Source: Periplaneta americana (lineage: Eukaryota > Arthropoda > Insecta > Blattodea > Blattidae). Taken from it: a stretch of DNA of 64,000 nt. This document shows, in pieces, positions 55,237 to 64,000 of the stretch (within the stretch, counting starts at the first letter, position 1; each line of letters opens with the position of its first letter). The notes under the pieces were generated by a model, which worked only from the letters and a program-made list of their open reading frames with translations, did not search any database and was not told the origin of the DNA. A program made the position numbers and the translations under genes. The DNA is taken from contig NC_091124.1 in the NCBI RefSeq assembly GCF_040183065.1, positions 96,304,501 to 96,368,500 of the forward strand, in the 5' to 3' direction.

Positions 55237-55270
55237 GTTGGCTACTCTGTGCTAGAACAGAGTAGCCAAC
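55237..55270. repeat. perfect 13-bp inverted repeat (hairpin)
   Basis: GTTGGCTACTCTG and CAGAGTAGCCAAC separated by 8 nt, upstream of the Mutator-like ATG. CAGAGTAGCCAAC also occurs in the neighbouring hAT sequence (about 55818 and 28424). Confidence 0.85.
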
Positions 55271-55552
55271 ACAATTTTCGTCTTGTACATGTTTTCTTCT
55301 TCTTCTTACATGAATTCAAGGAGAAAATAATGATAGAAACAGCCTGCAGTCGAACGAACTACAGAAGTGGGCGTGACGCTAGCATGCATTTAAATACCCA
55401 CGCACACTCAGCCATTTAAAGTCATAAAAAGACATTCAAAAAGGTCCTACCGCTAATAATGTATATATCAATCTGTTCAGAATTGAATACGGAATAATAT
55501 TAAGTAAAAATCTAAAAATGCATATTTTGGTCAATTTTAACATAAGGGTTCC

Positions 55553-56453
55553 CTTAATGTATCCAGCTGTTTGCTGACAACATAAAGTCCACTATAGTCC
55601 ACTGTAGTCTATTCAGTTGTTGTTTTTCACGAGAAATGAGGGGTATTTTGATCGGTGTTCATTATAGATGCCTGTTGCTGGTAGCCAGAGTTGAGGTATA
55701 GTCAATATATAGTGCAGGCCTGTGTCTTCTGCAACTGGTACTGATGATTTTAATTTACTTCTTTTTAGAAGAGACGAATTCACAACGTTCCACCAATCAA
55801 TGACAAAGGGACTAATCAGAGTAGCCAACTCTAACAATGAAAATTACAGAAATTTAAAAGCGTAAATTAATTTCGCCCTTAGAAAAGTTATACTAAATGA
55901 ATATATTTGTAACTTTTTTAGCTGTTTTGCTAAAGAAGCAAGCACGAGTCTTGAGAAAAGTGGAAATATAATGTAAGAAGAATTGAAAAAAACATGGTTA
56001 TGGTGTCAGCGTTGTAGGTACTACTGTAGTCTATATACAAAGTAAAATTTTTCCGCGGTTTCGTGAGCGAGTGTGCATAAAGATCACGTTGTGTGCATTG
56101 TAATTATTTTCTCTACTGTTCTTATTACATCAATTATTAGACTATTTTATATAATTAAGAGTAATATATGTTCATAAAATCAGTGTGCTTTAGGGATTTG
56201 GGCTGTATATTAACAAATTTGTATGCATAAAGAAGTTTTTCTTACATGAATCACATTAAAAACTATTTGCGTAGTTGCATGTCACAACAAAGACTGTCGT
56301 AAATCGCAAATATTTCCATGCAGAAGCAAATTGTGCACAAAACTGTGAAAAAATCAGCCTTTCCACAACGATGTTACTGATAAATTCGCTGCCATGAACA
56401 GAAGGATTCAACTTGTCTTAAAAAAAAATTGGTATGATTATTTATTACCGTTA

Positions 56454-56502
<49 letters not shown>

Positions 56503-56638
56503 GTCATCATCATCAGTCACGTATTTTAAATATACGGGTATTTAATATACATAAGCCTATACATGTTTTTTGTTACTATAAAATTAGAAGTCGACCTAAC
56601 ACTGCTTCACGCACTTTTTACGTCATGAGCCGCCACTG
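55553..56638. mobile_element. truncated copy of the hAT 27751-29253
   Basis: Starts abruptly at the position matching 28159 and runs to the true right end GAGCCGCCACTG, followed by the TSD half ATTCCGCT. Its left end and left TSD are missing, so copy 2 derives from a copy-1-like state by deletion. Confidence 0.88.
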
Positions 56639-57730
56639 ATTCCGCTTTGTTACTACATTCTGAAGTAGGCTGGCTGGGCCACGGAAAAGTATTATCAAGG
56701 TTATTGGAGATAAGAACTGAAGTTGAAATAGTTTTGAATGATAAAAGTCTCCTTTAGCTCATCGAATGTATGATGATGACTGGGTAATGAAGTTGGCATA
56801 CCTAAGTGATATATTTCACTTGGTTAACGAGCTCAACCTTACACTTCAGGGACCTTCAAAAAACAACTTTAATTCCATGGATCGAATTAATGCATTCAAA
56901 AGAAAACTTGATGTTTGGAAAGAAAGAATGAGGAAAAATATCACTGACATGTTTTTCGAGTACTACATTAAAGTGCTTGAAAGTACTGGGGGAAACATTA
57001 ATGAAATTATCTTCAAACATTTGGAGAAACTAAGAGAGAAATTTGAATATTATTTTCCTCCTTCCAAAGAAAAGAATGAGTGGATTCAATTTTCATTTAA
57101 CTCTAGTAGTGAAACCTCTCTTCAGCCATGTGAGGAAGACAACTTGATAGAGTTATTATCTTATCTGAAAGCACTCTGAAAAATAAATTCTTGGAAACAC
57201 CATTATCAGAATTTTGGATAAGCTAAGCAGAGAATATCCTTCGCTCAGCAGTGTGGCAGTGGGATAAGCATAAGCAGAGAATATCCTTTGCTCAGCAGTG
57301 TGGCAGTGGGATAAGCATAAGCAGAGAATATCCTTCGCTCAGCAGTGTGGCAGTGGGATAAGCATAAGCAGAGAATATCCTTTGCTCAGCAGTGTGGCAG
57401 TGGGATAAGCATAAGCAGAGAATATCCTTCGCTCAGCAGTGTGGCAGTGAAAAAAACTTCATCCATTCTCAACTACCTGGTTATGTGAGGCAGGCTTTTT
57501 GGCAATGGCTGCAATATGTTCAAAAGAAAGGAATCGACTAGGGCTACAAAATCTGCAAAACTGTTTGCGACTAGGTCTGAATAAAACATTGAAACCAAGA
57601 ATTGATGTTCTTGTAAAAGGATTACAAAAACAAGTATCACATTAAGTTTGTTGTAAAAGTGAAATGCTTCGTTTATCATCATCAACTCAAAGATTACACT
57701 AGTCAACAAATTTTAACTTTGAAAATTGTG
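56639..57730 (+). pseudogene. hAT transposase C-terminal half, copy of 29254-30345
   Basis: Identical reading AYLSDIFHLVNELNLTLQGP ... INAFKRKLDVWKERM. The N-terminal half is absent in this copy. Confidence 0.78.
57226..57448. repeat. 47-bp tandem repeat, copy of 29841-30063
   Basis: Same number of units and same alternating C/T variant, so the array predates the large duplication. Confidence 0.92.
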
Positions 57731-58033
57731 CCGAAATGAAACATTGCTACTATCCACATATTTGCCATGCTGAATCCAAAAATGGAACCCATTTTTTAGC
57801 AGCACCCTCAGATTTTCAGTTATTACCCTTATTACACTTCTGAAAAGTTCGATACTAACTAAGCAGTTCCACGTTTTTAATACCTAATGCAGAATGCATA
57901 AACATAGTTTTTCACTATTATAGTGGTGTTAGTATTAATAATAAAGTATCCTTCATGTTATAATGATGTAAATAGCTATTTACATTTACGTAGTGGAAGG
58001 CGGCATCGCTTTAAAACACTTTTTTGTGTGTGT

Positions 58034-59429
58034 TTAGTATTCTCTCTTTGTATGAACGAGCAGTAATAACTCATCATAGATGGATCTCATCTTCCTTTAT
58101 AACGCTGTTTCATCTGTAAAAGTCTTGGTGAAAGCGTTCCCCTTGTTCGTCACTCACTGCACCCAAGTTTTTAGGAAAAAATCTAAATGAGAATGCAGGA
58201 AGTGAATTTTGACAGACATCCTGTATCCAAAATTCTTATAATTTTGAAAGATACTCTGAACTAGTTGTCATATTTTCTTCCTTCTTGTTGCCGAGGAACT
58301 CATTCACAACACTTTTAAATGTCTCCCATGCTATACATTCGTTTGGAGTTAATTTTTCTAAAAAAAAAAAAAAAAATCGATCACACATCATTTTCTTAAC
58401 CTCAGGTCCAATGAATATTCCTTCTTTTAATTTTGCAGCACACAAGCCAGGGAATATTCTTCGTAGATATTTGAAACCTTTGCCTACTGTGTCCATACCT
58501 TTCATAAAGTTCTTAATGAGTCCTAATTGAATGTGTAAAGGATGGAGATATATTTTTTGTGGGTCAACTAAAGGTTTAAATTTTACATTATGTTTCCCAG
58601 GAGTGAAATCTTCTCTTCTTGGCCATTCCTTGATTATATAGTGATGCTGAGTATCTTGGCTGTCCCAAAGGCACAGAAAAAAGCATATTTAGTGAATCCA
58701 TTCTCCATTCCATGTAGAAGACTTTAAGATCCCGCAAATATGCCAACAATGGTTTTCATATTTTAATGACTTCAAGAATACGACGCATGTTTTCATAATT
58801 TCTTTCATTGCTGCACTGTATGTTACAGATATATAGGAAAGATTATTACGATTGTGTAACAAAACGGCTTTCGGACTAATTTTAGAAGCATCTATAAATA
58901 AGCGCCATTTCAGCATTATGTGTAATACCTAGTTTTAATCAGTCCATTTACATCGCTGCATGTACAAACTCCACAATCTGCAACTATGAAAAATGGTAAC
59001 AGATCCTTATTTATGTTTCTAAATACCGAAACACTAGTATCTTTATCCAGCAGCTTCCATTCCTGAAGACGAGATTCTAGAAGCTCAGTCAGCTGTTTAG
59101 TTAAGTACAAATCACGTACTAGATCGTTGAGTTCCACCTATGTTTTAAATGTGGCTTTTCTTCTCTCTCTTCATCTGGAATGTAGACTTCATCCCTTGAT
59201 ATAGAGAGCTGCACATCATCAGATGACGTTATGTCAGATTCCGATTCTTCTTGCCATGTAGAAGGTGGAATGGGAACAGGTAATTTTTCTCCATGAGGTA
59301 TTGGTCTTGTAGCTGATGGGAGATTAGGAAACTGAACGAGTCTCTTATTTTTTTAAGAAAATCCAGTAACATTGGTTAAGCAGAAATAACAGTCATCTTT
59401 GTGGTTCTTTTGTTCACGCCATACCATTG
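58034..59429 (-). pseudogene. copy of the unknown arthropod family pseudogene
   Basis: Same order of motifs as 30650-32045. One A less in the internal A run (A16) lengthens the open reading frame through ECIAWETFKSVVNEFLGNK. Confidence 0.55.
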
Positions 59430-59723
59430 GTTCAGAAAGTTTTTACAACTAGGCGTTTGCTTCTTCATTTCATTTCATACAGAACAGTTCACACTACTAA
59501 CAAAACCTCTACACCCGAACTAAACAAAATACAGACTGACTGCCTCTGTTTTCATTACCAGGCACCCTGTAAGTCTATATTTTCTCTCAAGTATCAACAA
59601 ACCATGATTCAGATGTGTCAAGTGAAGAGGGACTTTGTACATGTATACTAGGTATTGAAAAATGTGTATAAATTCTATATTTATAAAGCTAAATTATTGA
59701 AATTTACGTATGCATACATCGAA

Positions 59724-59929
59724 ATTAAACGTAGGCTCCTGTGGCTTCCACCAATTTCCTCAAGCAGCAGGTAATGGAATCCACAGTCTTCTGGAGGAAG
59801 TTGCGTGGGGCATTGATGATAATGCCCCGAATCTGTGCTCCCAATTCTTTATTGTCTCTGGACGGATTGTGGCATTCCTTCCTTTCTCTGTATGGCACCT
59901 TCTCTGAACGAAAACAACGGAATTCCACA
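59724..59929 (-). pseudogene. copy of the transposase C-terminal fragment 32340-32545
   Basis: Identical to copy 1 (KTVDSITCCLRKLVEATGAYV). Confidence 0.45.
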
Positions 59930-60889
59930 CTTCATAGCGTGCAGTTCGTTCGCGAACAAACAGGTGATCGACCATCTTTGCTATTGTTGCGCGAACCGCC
60001 CTTCACGGCCACCATCTATACTATGGACGCGCAAAAGTTCAAACTCTATTTAATGATTTACATGTACACACAATTTTCATTATGGTTGCATCAATATTAA
60101 AAATTCCACAGCCAATTAATAATACATAGTTACTTCCCGCCAGCACTGTATTTATGGCTATTCATAAAATACAACATTGTTGCAGTGCTCCGAAACCTGA
60201 CGTGATGGAAAAAATCTGATTACATATTCGTAATCAGCGTATCAGACTTGGTAATAATCAGCATTCTGTTTGTCGGCACAAAAAATGCTGTTGACTAGTG
60301 ATTATTATAAACTGTGAACATGTCAAGAGTTTGATAAATTGCGGCATAATAATTTTGTAACATTTATTGTTAAACCTCTATTAATTTCAAATATATTTGA
60401 TTTGTAGTGTTACCTTAGTTTTAATTTTTTATTAAGCACACCTAAACACTTCAAAAGACTGCATGAATATAATGTAACAGCAAGGGGGCTGTACCATCAA
60501 AATGGTTGAGATGCTTTAGAAATTTGTCTTGACAGGGGAAAAGCATGTCTAATCTGTTGTAAACCGCCGCAACATCTTTAGTATTTTAACTGACATGCCT
60601 TCAAAATTCCAAAAGTTTTAGATGAAAGTTGCTAAACTCGAAAAGAAAAATGATCAGAAAGTACAAAAATTATACCGTAATTTCATTTAAAATTCTGAAA
60701 TTAGCTCCCCAGTGTTATATGAAGGGGGCACACTGAAAAGTTGTCAATGTCATTTTCTGGAAGGTCCCTTCCTGTTTAGTTTGGAAAGATTAGGATTTAG
60801 TTTTATTGATCCTTTTAAGATTCATTGGCTTATAATACTTCATATACTCTGTATATAATATAAAATCCAAATTTCACCTACAGTATATA
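59930..60889. other. no recognisable feature (copy of 32546-33505)
   Basis: AT-rich, shared with copy 1. Confidence 0.5.
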
Positions 60890-62212
60890 CAGGGCTATTC
60901 AAAAAGAAGGAACAGATTTCAAATATTTATTTCTTCCAAACTACAAAAGATAGGAACACAATTCCAACATTCCTGGACAGAAGAAAATTTAAATTTTGAA
61001 CAGTCCGTGTAGAAGTTCCAATCATGGCCGCATTGGCGCTGTTGATTGTCTGTAGTAAAATGGCGACACAACAGGAAAAAGCATTTTGTGTGCTGCAATT
61101 AGCAAAACTAGAGTCCATCATTGAAGTTCATCGTGCTTTTCGCCGTCAGTTTTATAAACAACCGCCTCATCATAAGCAGATTTACCAATGGCATCGAAAA
61201 TTCATAGAAGATGGTTGCATCTGCAAACAGAAAAGCACGGGACGTCCACACACGTCGAATGAAAATGTAGAGCGTATTTGTAGAGTTTATGAAAGGAGCC
61301 CAAAAAATCCACAACACGAGCAAGCAGAGAACTGAACATTCCTCAACCAACGGTATGGTGAGTTCTGAAACACCGTCTGCACATGAAGCCGTACAAACTG
61401 CAGTTATTGCAAGCATTACATCCTGACGACCACAACAAAAGGTACGAATTTTGCATTAGCATGCTAGATGATATGGAAGAAGACAATTTTTCTGAATGAT
61501 TAATCTTTTCCGATGAATCCACTTGTCATCTTTCCGGTAAAGTTAATCGCCATAACGTTAGAATTTGGGCAGGTGAAAATCCTATGTCAGTTATTGAACA
61601 TGAAAGAGATTCACCGAAGATTAACGTCTTATGTGCCATATCTGTAAACAAAGTTTATGGACCTTTCTTCTTCATGGAGAAAACTGTGACAGGAATAACC
61701 TATCTAGACATGCTTCAAAACTGGTTATTTCCTGAACTTGAAGATGATTCAGATGACTTCATCTTCATGCAAGATGGTGCCCTGCTTCATTTCTCTAACC
61801 ATGTCTGACGTTACCTGAATGACACCATTCCAGGACGTTGGTTTGGAAGAGGAGGAGAAAATCAACTTCATCGCTGATGGCCTCCTAGGTCTCCAGACTT
61901 CACTCCTTGTGATTTTTATCTGTGGGTTACGTAAAAGACCGTGTTTTTATCCCCCCTATGCCTGACATTCTTGAAAGTCTGCGACATCGAATTGTTGAAG
62001 CTGTGAATTCAAGAACTAGAGACCAGCTGATTCATGTGTGGCAAGAAATGAGCCTCAGTTTTTATATTTGTCGTGTAACACATGGTGCTCATATTGAATG
62101 CATACAACATTGAATCTTTCTCTGTCCAGGAACATTGGAATTGTGTTTCTATCTTTTGTAGTTTGGAAGAAATAAATGTTTGAAATCTGCTCCTTCTTTT
62201 TGAATAGCCCTG
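60890..62212 (+). mobile_element. mariner-type element, copy of 33506-34828
   Basis: 1323 bp, same TIRs and TA flanks. It keeps the family-typical QDGA at the second catalytic Asp, where the first copy has QDVA, and has His where copy 1 has Gln (VHRAFRR/VQRAFRR). Shares the same TGA breaks. Confidence 0.9.
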
Positions 62213-62474
62213 TATGTTAAACAAGACATCTGGGACGAAAACATAATACCGTATTTCAAAGTCTTTACTTCACATGCAAAATATTAATATGAATTACAAA
62301 CATTAATAAATTTGCAAAAGCATAGAATCAGTTCCAGAGGTATATGAAACAATGCTGCATGAGAAACATGTTGCTTCAAGAAAAATTGTGGTGTGCAAGA
62401 TGCAGATTAAGATACGAGTTACAGAATACTATAATCAAAGATTAATGATAGTAATATATGAGTAAAATGTAAAC

Positions 62475-62627
62475 CTTTCTGTAGGAGAGGACTGCAGATA
62501 TAATCTGGACTCCCAGGGATTATGCCCACCACTTCAAGACAGTTGTCCATTCCTAATTTATACTCTATCGTTTCTCCTCTCCAATATTCCAAACGTCTCA
62601 CTCTGTTCCTCTTTGATCGTCTTACAT
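62475..62627 (-). CDS. CENPC: CENP-C-motif exon, second copy
   Basis: Same 153-nt exon as 35091-35243, with the same acceptor and donor and the full VRRSKRNRVRRLEYWRGE motif. On the minus strand it lies 5' of 49515-49706. Their phases fit (G plus GT), so transcripts could include a second CENP-C motif. Use is unproven. Confidence 0.8.
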
Positions 62628-64000
62628 CTGAAAAATAAGACAAATGTAACATGTTTGTATACAGTCTTTATTTTTAATAGAATGAGTAAAGAAATCTAAC
62701 ATTTTATTGAAAAAATCACTTTCAAATGGATTTGAAGACCATCAAGAAACAGAAAGGCACTGAGTCTTACAACTTCACACAGTCTCCAAGGTACTGTAAC
62801 CATTCAAACCAACCAATGTGAAGCAATTACAAATGATGAGTTGTTATGGAAGTGGCTCACTGTAGTTGCTTTGGTTTGTCATGAACACGCAGTTCTGAAT
62901 TATATGGCAGGGTGTGGATGTGACATGTGTTTGTACTCTGGCGTGGCAGTTACTTTCACTGTTTCGAAGTTCATTTTCTACTTTTGTCACAATTATTATT
63001 GTAGGTGTATTCGTTATTGTTTTAGTGCGCCTGAAAGCATTATAGCATTCATATTTCAAGTTTTTTATACTTTCCACGATGTTAAGTGCATAGAGTTTGA
63101 AAAAAAAAGATTCTGCATCAGAAACAAAACACAACACACAATCAGAAACAGACCTTTGGGTATTCCACCTTGTTCTGGAACTAGACATTTACAACGTTTC
63201 GAAACTACGTGGTAAAGTCATTAAGTTCTGAGACTGACGCCTGAAGAGAAGAATTTGGATGTCTCACAAGATGCCACGTAACCTTCTCACTGGTTTTCTT
63301 CATGTTTACAGCCTACTCTTGCAAAACTGCATTGCTCTGTTGAATTTAAGTACCGGTAATGGCTGAAAGCTTGTCTCCTCGTTCTTTTACAAAACAGCAT
63401 TAATATTTCCAAACATTTGTTTGGGGTCTGTATGTATTTATTGGTATGGCATTATTAATTTCATCAATTTCTTTCAGTTGCTTCGCCGAATCTTTTCGAA
63501 TTATCGCCATAATGAACTTACTATCACTGCCTTCTAAATATTTCCCGCACTAAACAAAAACAATTGCAAATCATGTGTGGCAATACGCAGACAATTTCTA
63601 ATCTGGTACGGCAAGATTATTTCGACAGTATTACAGTGATAGATGGCCGTGATTGGTTGAAAATAAAAGAATTCTTAAGAGCCCCATATACGGGGAGGTA
63701 TGTCTGAATTGGATGATTGCCCATACATGCTCAGACTTACCTCTAGACTAGTTTACCAAGCAGACATAAGAGATCAGTGAAGTTATTTCCCTGGGGAAAT
63801 CCGATCACTCGAGAAATACTATTCCTCCATGGTTCTCCATTCATTTCTAAGTGATTCCTTAGCATGATTTTTAAATATATCTACAGATTCGCTGTTATAA
63901 GTGTTATTAAAACTTTTTTGATTTTCTATGGAAAATATTTACACATTTCTATAAATTCTAAGAGAAATGCATGAGAACAGTTCCTTAAATCTGAACTTTC
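62628..64000. other. no recognisable feature to window end (copy of 35244-36616)
   Basis: Same sequence as copy 1 with a few single-base differences (for example 63277 and 63629). Contains the left part of the possible MITE (63681 on). Confidence 0.45.

Larger units (their letters stand above)
52884..55552 (-). mobile_element. Mutator-like DNA transposon replacing a 9.5-kb segment
   Basis: This 2669-bp block exists only in copy 2, between the ends of the two shared blocks. The right end GGGTTCCC preceded by CAATTTTAACATAAGG may pair with the left TTATGAGATAAAATTTTG, but the left end seems trimmed and no TSD is visible. A further inverted pair, TAGGTACACTTTTC (53018) and GAAAAGTGTACCTA (53310), lies in the left third. 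Transposase at 53386-55131. Confidence 0.75.
49221..64000. repeat. large duplication, copy 2
   Basis: Counterpart of 15057-18683 plus 28159-36616 with a replaced interior (52884-55552). The end of copy 1 if tandem (49220) would abut the start of copy 2 exactly. Runs past the right edge. Confidence 0.95.

Overview
The window is AT-rich animal nuclear DNA packed with transposable elements. There is no operon structure, rRNA or CRISPR. The TE mix (RTE/Jockey-type LINEs with microsatellite tails, tRNA-derived SINEs, Penelope-like remnants, hAT, several mariner types, Tigger/pogo, piggyBac, Transib and Mutator-like elements) together with the host gene points to an insect. A cockroach- or termite-like genome is my best guess from the look of the SINE/LINE families; that is inference, not proof.

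The one host gene I can support is a minus-strand gene for centromere protein C (CENP-C). Eight small exons with good splice sites and fully compatible phases run 38307->2853: two tandem copies of a 177-nt exon (38131-38307, 37376-37552), the CENP-C-motif exon (35091-35243), a linker exon (20362-20460), two exons leading into the cupin fold (15351-15542, 13340-13491), a cupin exon (11483-11573) and a last exon with the stop (2853-2920). Joined, they give 368 codons plus TAA without a break. The introns, up to 14.6 kb, are filled with transposons. A ~54-bp minisatellite (2146-2846) starts a few bases after the stop codon.

A near-identical large duplication is present: 15057-18683 and 28159-36616+ reappear as 49221-52883 and 55553-64000 (about 99.9% identical by eye, running off the right edge). 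The second copy holds another CENP-C-motif exon (62475-62627) and another pre-cupin exon (49515-49706). It lacks 18684-28158, including the 20362-20460 exon, and carries a 2.7-kb Mutator-like element there instead. All duplicated exons are phase 1-1, so the duplication could encode a CENP-C with two CENP-C motifs, or it may be two haplotypes joined by the assembler.

Region by region: 1-11.4 kb holds LINE 3' ends, a LINE interrupted by a hAT that is itself interrupted, and a decayed mariner. 11.6-15 kb holds a hAT MITE, a SINE, a Penelope-type 3' end with a hammerhead-like motif, and a mariner. 18.7-28.2 kb holds a long-TIR element, then a Tigger element with a nearly intact piggyBac inside. 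27.4-30.3 kb is a hAT transposase gene split by another hAT and carrying a 47-bp tandem repeat. 30.6-34.8 kb holds a decayed multi-copy arthropod gene of unknown role and a 1323-bp mariner-type element. 37.2-38.7 kb is the exon duplication. 39-43.6 kb holds a Penelope fragment, tRNA-like SINEs and LINE ends. 44.0-48.3 kb is a mariner containing a Transib with RSS-like CACAGTG ends, containing a hAT. 48.3-49.3 kb is a LINE lying across the duplication boundary. 52.9-55.5 kb is the Mutator-like element.

Calls rest on reading motifs, splice sites, terminal repeats and target-site duplications; no database search was possible.
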